NCBI RefSeq assembly: GCF_000970025.1
Contig: NZ_CP009528.1
Coordinates: 1-64,000, forward strand
Origin: Methanosarcina barkeri MS
Lineage (GTDB): Archaea; Halobacteriota; Methanosarcinia; Methanosarcinales; Methanosarcinaceae
DNA length: 64,000 nucleotides
Reading direction: 5' to 3'
Part shown: piece by piece, positions 1 to 9,235 of the stretch
Numbering within the stretch: position 1 is the stretch's first letter
Layout of the letters: each line of letters opens with the position of its first letter
Notes under the pieces: generated by a model
What the model was told of the DNA's origin: nothing
The model's input: only the letters and a program-made list of their open reading frames with translations
The model's database searches: none
Position numbers and translations under genes: made by a program

Positions 1-18
1 TATTTAGGGTCTAAATCT

Positions 19-42
19 TTTCCAGTGGAAATATGGGGGTCT
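19..42 (+). promoter_or_regulatory. ORB-like origin recognition box
   Basis: The site has the dyad TTTCCAGTGGAAA followed by a G-rich tail (ATATGGGGGTC). This dyad plus G-stretch is the layout of euryarchaeal origin recognition boxes bound by Orc1/Cdc6. Near-identical sites occur at 16359-16382, 16537-16558 and 20330-20353. Binding by the adjacent Cdc6 is inferred. Confidence 0.6.
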
Positions 43-738
43 TTACCATAACAATTAATACGGTGTACTTCCATTGGATCTACTGCAAATATAGCTTAAA
101 ATTACTTGCTTATAAACCAATTTCATCCAAAATTTTGATAAAAGAAGATCCGGAATATATATTTTATCTGGCTTGCGAGGTATCTTAACACTTAAGATTC
201 GCCCGCCATTTTATCAGTAATTAGTAGAAAATGAGAGCTTCATGTATTAACTATAAGAAAGATATATCTTCTATCCCTTTCTCCTCATTATCAGGATTCA
301 TAGGGTTTTTCATAAAGGTACAAACAATAATGAAGTAAAATCTCAGAAATCCTAAAATAAATTTTAATTCCAGACATCGAGAGTTAAGACTTCGGAATTA
401 AGAGTTTAACCTTTCTCTCTTTCCCTCTTTCCAAAGTCCATTACATGAATCCCATTTACAACTCCCCTAATCCCTTGATGATTATTACAATAATTATTTA
501 AACTTGCTAAACGGCTATTGTAAGATCAATCTAAAGCTTGTCAAGTAGTTGTGGTTATAGTTGTCTAAGCATTTGAAGAGGAAACTCAAAAAAGAAACTC
601 TAAAAAAGACAGCTCTAAAAAACATAACTCGAAAAATGTAGCCAAAAACACAATATTCAATAGATGTGGATTCGAGGATTAAGTTGGCTGCAGACTATGA
701 AATTTTTCATGATATCAGGCAGTAGTAAAATGCTTAAA

Positions 739-985
739 ATTAAAACACTAAATTAAAAACGTTTAAAATTAAAAACGTTTAAAATTAAAACACTAAATTA
801 AAAACGTTTAAAATTAAAAACGTTTAAAATTAAAACACTTAAAATTAAAACACTAAATTAAAAACGTTTAAAATTAAAACACTTAAAATTAAAACACTAA
901 ATTAAAAACGTTTAAAATTAAAACACTTAAAATTAAAACACTAAATTAAAAACGTTTAAAATTAAAACACTTAAAATTAAAACAC
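739..985. repeat. AT-rich tandem array before cdc6
   Basis: Short units of the type AAATTAAAACACTTAAAATT and AAATTAAAAACGTTTAAAATT alternate about a dozen times. The array is almost pure A/T with regularly placed CAC or CG steps. It may act as the unwinding part of the origin, or it may be one of the many short intergenic arrays in this genome. Confidence 0.85.
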
Positions 986-1215
986 GAAAAAATCAATATT
1001 AGTATTACAAAAATAAAAATTAAAGTAATTCAAAGAAAAGGTAGACAGAGTTTACCAACCATGTCAATTTATTACATAATTTATTTAGTAAAATTACTGT
1101 ATCAATTAGTATCAATTAGTTTGACATGAAATGATTTGCATTGTATTAATCATCTGCGTTAGAATTATCTTAATTCCTTAAATGCTTAACATTATAATTT
1201 TTATAGAGGATCTTC

Positions 1216-2460
1216 ATGATAAAAGCTCAATCATTAGACGGCTTATTCGAAAAATTACTTGACGGTAAATCAATTTTCAAAAATAAAGAAGTACTTCGGC
1301 CTTCTTACACTCCTGACCTTTTATTGCACAGAAATGAGCAAATTAACAGTCTTGCAACAATCTTGGTTTCTGCACTCCGAGGAGAGACTCCTTCCAATGT
1401 ACTTATTTATGGGAAAACCGGGACAGGAAAAACAGCGGTTACCCGTTATGTTGGAAAAGAACTTGAAAGGGTAAGTGAAGACAAATCACTTTTTTGTTCG
1501 GTTGTTTATATTAATTGTGAAGTAATTGATACACAGTACCGTCTTCTTGCAAATCTTGCCAGACATTTCGAAGAAGATGTTCCTATGACCGGATGGCCTA
1601 CTGACCAGGTTTTCATGAAATTCAAGGAGGCAATCGATTCCAAAGAGCAGGTCATTGTCATAATTCTGGATGAAATCGATAAGCTGATCAAAAAAGGTGA
1701 TGATGTTCTTTATAACCTATCGAGAATCAATACAGACTTGCAGAGAGCCAAAGTCAGTATGATCGGTGTTTCAAATGATTTGAAATTCACTGAATTTCTG
1801 GATCCAAGGGTCAAAAGTTCCCTGGGTGAAGAAGAACTGATTTTCCCTCCTTATGATGCTGAACAGATAAGCGATATCCTGAAGCAAAGAGCAAAAATGG
1901 CTTACACTGACGGCTCTCTCGGTGAGATGGTAATTCCCTTATGCGCTGCTTTTGCAGCTCAGGAACACGGCGATGCAAGGCGCGCACTCGACCTCCTGCG
2001 GGTCTCGGGGGAAATTGCAGAAAGGGAAAACCAGCCTCAGGTTCTTGAAGAGCACGTAAGGCGCGCTCAGGAAAAAATCGAAGTTGATCGCGTAGTCGAA
2101 GTGGTAAGAACCCTTCCAACGCAGTCCAAACTCGTACTCTATAGTATCATTCTTTTGCGGAGCCGGGGCAGAGAAGGTAAGAATGTCACAACAGGCGAGA
2201 TGTATAATGTTTATCGTCAGCTCTGTCACCATATTGATGTGGATATCCTTACCCAGCGCAGGGTTACCGATCTCATGTCCGAACTTGATATGCTGGGCAT
2301 AGTCAACGCAGTGGTTGTAAGTAAAGGCCGTTATGGTCGAACGAAAGAAATTTCATTGAGCGTTCCAGTAGAAAGTACCCGTAAAGTACTTCTTGAGGAT
2401 TACAGGCTCAAACCTCTGGTAGATTTCAAGGCGTCAGTTTTCAGCAAGATGTTTTCATAA
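1216..2460 (+). CDS. cdc6: Orc1/Cdc6 replication initiator
   Basis: Origin-binding AAA+ ATPase that marks the replication origin and is thought to help load the MCM helicase. The 414 residues match the usual family length. The P-loop GKTGTGKT is at about 66-73, Walker B ILDEID at about 150-155, a sensor 1 segment (GVSNDL) at about 184-189 and sensor 2 (GDARRAL) at about 252-258. A C-terminal winged-helix region follows from about 290. The ATG is preceded by GAGGAT a few bases upstream, which supports this start. The gene lies directly after the AT-rich origin-like region and faces away from it, the usual arrangement of an archaeal cdc6 beside its origin. Confidence 0.96.
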   Translation: MIKAQSLDGLFEKLLDGKSIFKNKEVLRPSYTPDLLLHRNEQINSLATILVSALRGETPSNVLIYGKTGTGKTAVTRYVGKELERVSEDKSLFCSVVYINCEVIDTQYRLLANLARHFEEDVPMTGWPTDQVFMKFKEAIDSKEQVIVIILDEIDKLIKKGDDVLYNLSRINTDLQRAKVSMIGVSNDLKFTEFLDPRVKSSLGEEELIFPPYDAEQISDILKQRAKMAYTDGSLGEMVIPLCAAFAAQEHGDARRALDLLRVSGEIAERENQPQVLEEHVRRAQEKIEVDRVVEVVRTLPTQSKLVLYSIILLRSRGREGKNVTTGEMYNVYRQLCHHIDVDILTQRRVTDLMSELDMLGIVNAVVVSKGRYGRTKEISLSVPVESTRKVLLEDYRLKPLVDFKASVFSKMFS

Positions 2461-3252
2461 AGATAGGCATGTTTTCATAGGAATGGTGCGTGTCTTCATA
2501 GGAATAAGGCATGTTTTCATAAGGATGAGACTTTCATATTTTTCGTCCTGGTCTTTTTGGCCCACATGCTAACTTCTCACTTTTTCAGGTTTTTCCTGAC
2601 TTTTTTATCTTTCTTACTTCAGGTCTTTAAGTCTTCTCTAACTTCCACTACTTCAGGTTTTTTGACTTTCTTTACTTTCAGCTTTTCAGTTTTTTCGCGT
2701 TCCAGCCTTGCTACAGCTTATTTTTATCATTCATTATTAGTTTTCAGGAAATAATATATACGATCCTGTGATTTGACTAGAATTATATCGTCTTACAGTT
2801 AGCTTATGGGTTCGATTATTCAACTTACTATTTAATTTATAATTTTAACTCTATTGAGCTTTGAAATTAAGATTCAGTATATCCATGTTTCTGTTCAAAC
2901 CTAATAATTCAATAGTTCAAACCTAATAATTCAATAGTTCAAACCTAATAATTCAATAGTTCAAACCTAATAATTCAATAGTTCAAACCTAATAATTCAA
3001 TAGTTCAAACCCGATAATCTATGATTCAATAGTTTAAATCCAGTAGTCCATGATTTAATAATTCAAATCCAATAATTTAAGATTCAATAATTCAAATCCA
3101 ATAATTTAAGATTCAATAATTCGAATCCAATGATTAGTGATTAGACAATTTGAATCCAATGATTCACTATCCAATAATTCAAGTTAATAATTCAGGTCTA
3201 ATGTCTCAAATTATTAGTTTTAATTCAATTAAAGTTTAAAGGGTAATTTTTG
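2461..3252. repeat. Intergenic region with two tandem repeat arrays
   Basis: No gene is supported here. Just after cdc6 (2461-2540) a roughly 24-base unit containing CATGTTTTCATA recurs imperfectly three times. From about 2895 to 3190 a unit of about 20 bases, built on TTCAAACCTAATAATTCAATAG, recurs about a dozen times with increasing divergence towards the right. A T-rich stretch (2550-2740) can be read as an ORF, but its composition is biased and it resembles no protein. Confidence 0.8.
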
Positions 3253-3813
3253 ATGAAAATAATAGCGTTCGTAGGCATGCCAGCATCTGGAAAGTCGGAA
3301 GCTGCCAGAATTGCTGCTGAAATGGACATTCCCGTTATTAACATGGGTGATGTGATCCGGAAGGAAGTTTCAAGGCGTGGGCTTGAACCCAATGATTCCA
3401 ACACCGGAATGGTTGCAACACAGCTTCGCAAATGCGAGGGTATGGATGCAGTCGCAGTACGCTGCATTTCCCAAATTATAGATGCTGGCTCTGGCCTTGT
3501 TGTTGTGGATGGGGTGCGCGGAATTGCCGAAGTGGAATGCTTCAGGCGAGAATTCGGAGAAGGTTTTATTCTGATTTCGATTTACGCTCCTATTGAAATC
3601 CGCTTTTCCAGGGTTCAGAAACGAGGCAGAAGTGATGATATGAATAGTATAGAAGGGCTTCGCAACCGGGACGAACGAGAACTCGGCTGGGGAATGGGAA
3701 AAGCTATAGAGGCAGCAAATATCGAAATTGAAAATAATTCCACTCTGGAAATTTTCAAAAAGGATGTTGTTGAAGTTTTGAGCAACTACTTAGGAAAAAA
3801 CCCCATTGAGTAA
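3253..3813 (+). CDS. UPF0200-family nucleotide kinase-like protein
   Basis: Small P-loop NTPase of the archaeal UPF0200 family, related in sequence to dephospho-CoA and adenylate kinases. Its substrate is not established. The P-loop GMPASGKSE lies near residues 8-16, followed by a kinase-like segment INMGDVIRKE. The first possible start is a TTG at 3250, but the ATG at 3253 gives the normal MKIIAFVGMP beginning and is preferred. The next gene is a UPF0201 protein, and these two families are often neighbours in archaea, so a functional link is plausible. No transfer or damage signs are seen. Confidence 0.85.
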   Translation: MKIIAFVGMPASGKSEAARIAAEMDIPVINMGDVIRKEVSRRGLEPNDSNTGMVATQLRKCEGMDAVAVRCISQIIDAGSGLVVVDGVRGIAEVECFRREFGEGFILISIYAPIEIRFSRVQKRGRSDDMNSIEGLRNRDERELGWGMGKAIEAANIEIENNSTLEIFKKDVVEVLSNYLGKNPIE

Positions 3814-3885
3814 CTCTCTTGAGTATATTTCTGAAAAAATTCAAAATTCTTGAATAAATCCTTTTTAAATTACTGGAGTAAATTT

Positions 3886-4365
3886 ATGATACATGTTAAG
3901 GTTTCAGCAGCTGTATATCCTACAGAAGACTCGGAAAAGGTTATCAAAGCAGTCTCTTTCCTTTTTACTGATATTGAACTTGAGCAGAAAGATATTGAGA
4001 CCACTGGATCAGAACCAGGGTTTTATCCTTCCTTTTTCCTTTCAGGGGAAGGAGGAATTGACATTCTGCAAACCCTGCATGAGCTTATTCGCAGGGAAGA
4101 AATTATAGATAGCGTTCGCAATAAAGCTTTCAGTAAAGGTTTATCCAGCGACGGGCTTTCGGTTTGTTTTTCGCTTAACAAACAGGCTGCTTTTGTCGGA
4201 ATTCCCAGTGTTCCTGCACAGGAAGAACCTCTTGGATCTATTGAAATCATTATCAGAGTTGATTCTCAGGAAGAAATGGAAAGACTTTTTGAATGGCTTT
4301 TGCCTCTTACTGAAGAAGGAAAACCTGTCGTTGAGGTAGAAATGGATTATGTGGAGAGGGATTGA
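3886..4365 (+). CDS. UPF0201-family protein
   Basis: Conserved archaeal protein of unknown biochemical role in the UPF0201 family. About 159 residues are encoded from the ATG at 3886, which has a GGAG Shine-Dalgarno site about 8 bases upstream. A TTG at 3850 would add 12 residues unlike the family and is not favoured. The protein starts MIHVKVSAAVYPTED and ends in an acidic segment. It follows the UPF0200 kinase-like gene by 72 bases on the same strand and may be co-transcribed. I see no catalytic motif. Confidence 0.85.
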   Translation: MIHVKVSAAVYPTEDSEKVIKAVSFLFTDIELEQKDIETTGSEPGFYPSFFLSGEGGIDILQTLHELIRREEIIDSVRNKAFSKGLSSDGLSVCFSLNKQAAFVGIPSVPAQEEPLGSIEIIIRVDSQEEMERLFEWLLPLTEEGKPVVEVEMDYVERD

Positions 4366-4809
4366 AGGACCTTAATACATTTAACACAACATACATTTAT
4401 TTCTCTATATGTTTTTAGTATATTGTTAATGTCTCTGATATTTTGTAAAGCTGAGATCGTAAATAGTTCACTCAACTCGTTCACTCAATTCGTTTATTGA
4501 AACTGTTCATTAAAACCGTTCATTAAATTCGTTCACTCAATTCGTTTATTGAAACTGTTCATTAAAACCGTTCATTAAATTCGTTCACTCAATTCGTTTA
4601 TTAAACTCGTTCATTAAAACCGTTCATTAAATTCGTTCATTAAATTCGTTCATTAAATTCGTTCATTAAATTCGTTCATTAAATTCGTTCATTAAATTCG
4701 TTCATTAAATTCGTTCATTAAATTCGTTCATTAAATTCGTTCAGTTAAATATATCTCAGTTCTCGCTAGATGACGTATATTGATAAATGAAAAGGAATGA
4801 ACTTTCATC
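4366..4809. repeat. 13-base tandem array (TTCATTAAATTCG)
   Basis: About 4470-4745 holds a run of 13-mers TTCATTAAATTCG and close variants (TTCACTCAATTCG, TTTATTGAAACTG, TTCATTAAAACCG). The last nine or so copies are nearly perfect, and the left part shows older, higher-order variants. No gene is supported here. Confidence 0.9.
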
Positions 4810-5583
4810 ATGCAATTGCATAGAATTAGCTATTCTTCGCGTGCAGTCGTTGAAGACCCTTTCAAATGGGCTTACACGCTTGAAGACCATGGGTATACCG
4901 GTTGGGAAATCGTACAGGAAGGTTCTCAGTGCCTGAACAGCAAGAACATTCAGAATTTGAAAAATATCAGTGAAACCACAGACCTTGAATTAACTCTGCA
5001 CCTGCCCTTCTCGGATATGAATCTGGCAGGTCTGAACGACTCAATAAGGGCAGAAGTCATCAGGCAGATGGAGCACTACCTGACTCTTGCCTCTAACTAT
5101 GTCAATTTAGCTGTAGTACATCCTGGTTATCTTTCCCCTTATGGCACGCAGGTTCCACAGAAAGCATATTTTACCAATCTTGCTTCTCTCCAGGAAATAT
5201 GTGACTTTGCTGCGGATTTTGGAATTCTTGTTGCTGTCGAAAATATGCCCGACATGCCGAAAATCTTTGGAAAATATCCTGACGAGATGCTTGAGATGCT
5301 TGAATCCATTGGAAGCCATAATGTGGGTTTTACTTTCGATGTAGGACACGCAAACACTGTAGGGCTTATTGACGACTTTCTGGAACTTTTTAACGAAAAA
5401 ATCTCTCATGTGCATATCCATGACAACATGGGTAAAAAAGATGAACATCTACCTCTTGGAAAAGGCATAATAGACTGGAAGCAAGTTATGGAAAAACTTT
5501 CGGATTATAAAGGAATTTTCGTTACCGAGATGAGTTCTGTAGAGGAAGGAATTGAGAGCCTTGAGTTTTTAAGAAATCTGTAA
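4810..5583 (+). CDS. Sugar phosphate isomerase/epimerase-like TIM barrel
   Basis: Protein of 257 residues of the xylose-isomerase-like TIM-barrel superfamily (AP endonuclease 2 fold). Members act as sugar isomerases, epimerases or endonuclease IV. Metal-site-like segments include AVVHPGY near residue 102, VENMPDMP near 143, FTFDVGHA near 175 and VHIHDNMG near 200. The first ATG follows AAGGAATGA, a weak ribosome-binding site. It stands alone between two repeat-rich spacers, so context does not give its substrate. Confidence 0.8.
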   Translation: MQLHRISYSSRAVVEDPFKWAYTLEDHGYTGWEIVQEGSQCLNSKNIQNLKNISETTDLELTLHLPFSDMNLAGLNDSIRAEVIRQMEHYLTLASNYVNLAVVHPGYLSPYGTQVPQKAYFTNLASLQEICDFAADFGILVAVENMPDMPKIFGKYPDEMLEMLESIGSHNVGFTFDVGHANTVGLIDDFLELFNEKISHVHIHDNMGKKDEHLPLGKGIIDWKQVMEKLSDYKGIFVTEMSSVEEGIESLEFLRNL

Positions 5584-5680
5584 GATTTAGAGAATCTGTC
5601 AGCTTTAAGGTTTCTATTTTCCACACCTTTATTTTTTCATTTTCTTCTATTTTTCGTCTTTCTTTATTGTCTCAGTTTTT

Positions 5681-6151
5681 TCACTCAGTTAATTTTCTTT
5701 CCTGTAATTCTCTTTCTTGTAATTTTCTTTCCTGTAATTCTCTTTCCTGTAATTCTCTTTCTTGTAATTCTCTTTCCTGTAACTCTTTTTCATTCAAGTA
5801 TCTGGCCCAGTCGCCGTGCTCGATTCTTTCTGATTCAGGTTTCTCATCATAAACGTAGATAAAGCCCCTGAATTTCTGCTCACCAATTTCTAGATCCACA
5901 TATTCCCTGTGGTATCCTCCGAAAAGTTCCATATAATCAATTGATTTGGCAATTTCAAGTTGTTGTTTTCCTGAAAACCTGCGTACTTCAGCTAAAACAC
6001 AGGAATTTTCCAAAGGGTAGATGCCGGGATAAGGGCCTAGGGAGTAAAGAGCGTATCCGTTTACCTTTGTTGTACCCAGAAACTCTGACCTGTTTTGCAG
6101 ATCAAAACGACGGCTATTGTAAAGCCCGTTTCTGAGACTGCCGTATAGTGC
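5681..6151 (-). CDS. Gamma-glutamylcyclotransferase-like protein with repeat-encoded tail
   Basis: AIG2/GGCT-like protein. These enzymes make 5-oxoproline from gamma-glutamyl compounds or cleave gamma-glutamylamines. The diagnostic N-terminal segment is MALYGSLRNG, and the ATG at 6151 places it at the protein start. The frame stays open to 6298 and would add 49 unconserved residues, so the start is uncertain. The C-terminal 40 or so residues are a five-residue repeat (ELQER with ELQERK variants) encoded by a 15-base DNA repeat, predicted to form a charged helix. The tail is unlikely to be needed for catalysis and looks like a microsatellite grown into the gene. Confidence 0.75.
   Translation of the reverse strand, partial: ALYGSLRNGLYNSRRFDLQNRSEFLGTTKVNGYALYSLGPYPGIYPLENSCVLAEVRRFSGKQQLEIAKSIDYMELFGGYHREYVDLEIGEQKFRGFIYVYDEKPESERIEHGDWARYLNEKELQERELQERELQERELQERKLQERELQERKLTE
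5683..5795 (-). repeat. 15-base repeat inside the 3' end of the GGCT-like gene
   Basis: About seven copies of a 15-base unit reading TCTCTTTCCTGTAAT on the plus strand, with single-base variants. Because 15 is a multiple of three, copy-number changes would keep the reading frame and only lengthen or shorten the ELQER tail. Confidence 0.9.
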
Positions 6152-6368
6152 CATGATAAGCTCTTCGCCTTTAGGTTTCTGGTAAGAACGCTGCCAGCAG
6201 ACATTTCTGTGAAAAACATTTCCATAGAGAGTCTTATCTTTTACTTTACTCTCTCTGTCTTCACAAGTAGCTTCATTTTTTCTTGAATCCTCTTCCATAT
6301 TATACCCTTAAAAGAATTATTTAATAAAAAATTTAAAAGAATTATTTAATAAAAAATTTATAAAATAC

Positions 6369-7439
6369 TTATTTCATAAAGCCATAACCTGCAAACCGCT
6401 GAGGCAGGTCAAGATTTGCCAGTAGGAAACGATCTTCTTTACTGTAAGCTACTTTTTTGTTACCTAAAAGTTCCATTACGCAGGTACTGCCAGGCTTTAC
6501 CTCTTTTACTTCCTGCCCATCAACCAGGATTTTCTCAACACGTACAGGTTCGGACTGCAGGCCAACAAAGAGATGAAGTACACTTGAGGTTTCAATTGCT
6601 CGCGTGAATTTTGAGATGGTGCATTCAAGGACATAATCGGTACTTATGATTTCTTTATCGGAGATAATAAATCCTCTTTCTATATCTTTGGCCTGCACGT
6701 TTTTAAGACGCATTCCTACTCTGGTGCCTGTGGGTGCACTGTCAATATCCACATCGTGGCTCTGGATAGATCGGATTTCAATGTCTCTATCCATCGGGAA
6801 AATTTTAGTCTTGTCCTTGTCTTTTGAAATCCCCTGTTTGACAACTCCAAGAACAACGCAGCCTTTTCCAGTAACATTGAATGCATGGTCTATAAACACT
6901 CTTACAGGCAGACTATTCAGCTCAGCCTGTTCAGCTTCGATTTTTTCCGAGATCTCGGAAATTTTAGCTTTGAGGTCTTCCACACCCTCAAAAGGATTTT
7001 TTGCACCTTTGTTTGTATTCAGGGAAATACATTCCCAATCCTGAAGGGAAGTGCCCGCAGTCATCAGTTTTATTTTCTTTTTCAGCTCATCGATTGCATA
7101 CATATGTGTACTGTCGGACTTTGTCAGGACAATAATTCCATGCTTAAGGCCGAGCAGATCCAGGGCAACAATGCATTCTCCGGTATGAACACTTGCAGGA
7201 TTATTCCTATCAAGGCCGTCAGGAGGGACACAGAGGACTGCCATATCTGAGATATTCAGTGCCGTAATCAGGGATTTTAAAGCTTTGGGATAGCCGTGCG
7301 AGTCTACAAAAACCATTTTCCGGCTCTCCTTAGCGTTATTATACATAGTTATGTCGGAGGATGTTCCTTTTTTCCCCAGGTTTGCGGCAAGGGAGGTTCT
7401 TCCACTCTTTTCCGTCCCGATAATTGCAACGTTTGTCAT
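6369..7439 (-). CDS. EF1A/SelB-like translation factor paralogue with degenerate GTPase motifs
   Basis: Protein of 356 residues with the layout of a small EF-Tu/EF1A/SelB relative: an N-terminal G-like domain, then beta-barrel domains 2 and 3. The P-loop reads GTEKSGRTS, so the invariant Lys of GKS/T is Arg. The usual DxPGH is DSHGY, while TKSD matches the G4 motif. Domain 2 shows FNVTGKGCVVLGVVKQG. The domain is short for an active EF1A. Nucleotide binding is therefore doubtful and a regulatory or specialised tRNA/ribosome role is inferred. The ATG has AAGGA upstream. It stands alone on the minus strand after the GGCT-like gene. Confidence 0.7.
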   Translation of the reverse strand: MTNVAIIGTEKSGRTSLAANLGKKGTSSDITMYNNAKESRKMVFVDSHGYPKALKSLITALNISDMAVLCVPPDGLDRNNPASVHTGECIVALDLLGLKHGIIVLTKSDSTHMYAIDELKKKIKLMTAGTSLQDWECISLNTNKGAKNPFEGVEDLKAKISEISEKIEAEQAELNSLPVRVFIDHAFNVTGKGCVVLGVVKQGISKDKDKTKIFPMDRDIEIRSIQSHDVDIDSAPTGTRVGMRLKNVQAKDIERGFIISDKEIISTDYVLECTISKFTRAIETSSVLHLFVGLQSEPVRVEKILVDGQEVKEVKPGSTCVMELLGNKKVAYSKEDRFLLANLDLPQRFAGYGFMK

Positions 7440-7717
7440 ACTGGATTCCTTCTAGTTCTTTGTAGTTCCTTTTAATTTCTTATAATTTCTTATAATCCCT
7501 TTTAATCCCTTTTAATTTCTTGAGCTGCATGTTATTAATAACTCTGAATTTACAAGGTATTATAAATCTGAACCTATATCTGGTATAATGCATCTGGTAT
7601 AATGCATCTGGTATAATTATACTGTAATATATTTCTTTTCGAAACACTTTAAAAAAGTTCTTAAATACAAAAGTTCTCAAAAATTCAAATCTTAAAACAC
7701 AATCTGGTAGGAAAAGA

Positions 7718-8890
7718 TCACCAGGTTTCGCCCTGCCAGATTGCTTGAGTTTTATCGTTAGTACTTTTATTAATCTTTTTTATAATTACCAGATACTCTT
7801 CCCCTACTAACTGAGGCTCTTCAAAAATTGCATCTATCCCGAGTCTTTTAAGATAATCTTCGAACTCGGCTGCAGTTTTTAGATCCTTTACCCGGATCTT
7901 TGCTTCTTCATATAAACGCTGACCGTTTTTTACACTTAGGATGGATTCACTGAGAGGGCCAAGTATACTCTTCCCTAGCTGCATGCAGCGTTTTTCAAAC
8001 TCGGCTTTATTTTCTTTCCATTCAACTGTTTGGAAACCTTCTCTGACAATCCGGGAAAGCATATAGTCTCTGCCGGTCTCATTGTAAAACTTAAAGGCAT
8101 GCCTGAGATCCGAGCAATTACTCTGGGAAGAGGTATATTTTAATGGAGAAAGAACCATTTCCGGATCTTTTATTACGACGCCTTCATGTTCTTTTTCTCC
8201 AAGTTCCCGGATGATTTTTCCGATTTCTTTAGCAGCAGTTTCGAGAGGAATTTCTTTGAAGAACTTTACCTGGAAAAAGCCGTACTTTTCCAGAATTTCC
8301 TGCTTCCGGTTTATTGGAATAGGCTTGCCGCTGTTTTTCTCCCGAATATCAAAGATGTAAAACTCTACCGATTCAATGCCATAGATATCTTTTGGAACAT
8401 AAGGATTGTCCGGGCCTATCATTTCTCCATAAAGTACAAGTCCAGGGAAATCATCAAAAAATTTCAGATTCAATTTCTCTTTTGCTTTTTGAGTCGTATA
8501 AGGGCAGATATATCCACTCCGGGTAATTGCAATGATTTCGTCTTTTGCAATCGCTATGCGGACATTATACCCATTCATTTTTTCTTCCACGGCCACTTTT
8601 TCAAGGCCGCTAAAGTGCTTTTTAATCGTGGGATCCAGTACCATGGCTCTCCGGATTTTTGGGAAACCCATAATGATTTCGAAAGAACCGTCTTTCTCAT
8701 AAAGCACGGTTCCCCTTTCGATATGGGAGATCTCCTTATCGAAGCGGAATAGATATTCATATTTTCCCCAATTCTGGGCAAGATAGTTCTTCTCAAAAAG
8801 GTGCTGAACCCTTTCCTTATCAAACCCCAGGAAACTGGCAAGCCTAGCTATAAATTGAGGATCTATTTCCTCGTTCCCCTCTCTACTCAT
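7718..8890 (-). CDS. ATP-dependent RNA ligase, archaeal Rnl3 type
   Basis: Nucleotidyltransferase-fold RNA ligase of 390 residues, the usual size for the homodimeric Pab1020/MthRnl group. The adenylated lysine should be K104 in EEKMNGYN (motif I). Motif III is LYGEMIG (about 154-160), motif IV EGVVIK (about 236-241) and motif V PLKYTSS (about 249-255). Family members join or circularise RNA with 5'-phosphate and 3'-OH ends. An N-terminal helical part and a C-terminal dimerisation part flank the core. KptA and RtcA, also RNA-end enzymes, lie 10-12 kb away. Confidence 0.9.
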   Translation of the reverse strand: MSREGNEEIDPQFIARLASFLGFDKERVQHLFEKNYLAQNWGKYEYLFRFDKEISHIERGTVLYEKDGSFEIIMGFPKIRRAMVLDPTIKKHFSGLEKVAVEEKMNGYNVRIAIAKDEIIAITRSGYICPYTTQKAKEKLNLKFFDDFPGLVLYGEMIGPDNPYVPKDIYGIESVEFYIFDIREKNSGKPIPINRKQEILEKYGFFQVKFFKEIPLETAAKEIGKIIRELGEKEHEGVVIKDPEMVLSPLKYTSSQSNCSDLRHAFKFYNETGRDYMLSRIVREGFQTVEWKENKAEFEKRCMQLGKSILGPLSESILSVKNGQRLYEEAKIRVKDLKTAAEFEDYLKRLGIDAIFEEPQLVGEEYLVIIKKINKSTNDKTQAIWQGETW

Positions 8891-9235
8891 GTTTATTTAT
8901 CTGTTTTCAAGCCTGAAATAAGTTATCGTTCTCAGGCATGTCTTCGAATGACACATTTTCAGAGTATCTGGTTTTAGGTATAATTCTCAGGTGTAGATAT
9001 CTGGTATAATTCTCAGGTGTAGATATCTGGTATAATTCTCAGGTGTAGATATCTGGTATAATTCTCTGGTGTGGGTATCTGGTGCGATTCTCAGGTGTGT
9101 GTATCAGTACATAACCTGTTTTTACCGATTTCTTGAGAAACAAATTGGGAAATGTCTCAGTGCATTGAAAATGTTTTTAAGTATTTGGCTTATAATCTGT
9201 TACATCTAATTTGCAAAAAGATTGGAGAGTATAAT
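8891..9235. repeat. Intergenic 25-base repeats between RNA ligase and AIM24-like gene
   Basis: About 8975-9100 holds five copies of a unit of about 25 bases with the core ATCTGGTATAATTCTCAGGT. The shorter motif CTGGTATAATG also recurs at 7576-7616 on the other side of the ligase gene. No gene is seen. The last 40 bases are the leader of the next gene. Confidence 0.85.

Larger units (their letters stand above)
1..1215. other. Origin-like intergenic region upstream of cdc6
   Basis: This 1.2 kb stretch is very AT-rich and has no convincing gene. It contains an ORB-like site at its left edge (19-42) and a long AT-rich tandem array (about 739-985) just before cdc6. In archaea the origin usually lies beside an orc1/cdc6 gene, so this is the best origin candidate in the window. 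That reading rests on gene position, base composition and the ORB-like site. The rest of the origin may lie left of the window. Confidence 0.6.

Noticed and set aside
2557-2754. Phe/Ser/Leu-rich frame after cdc6
   Set aside because: Low-complexity reading of a T-rich spacer with no start signal.
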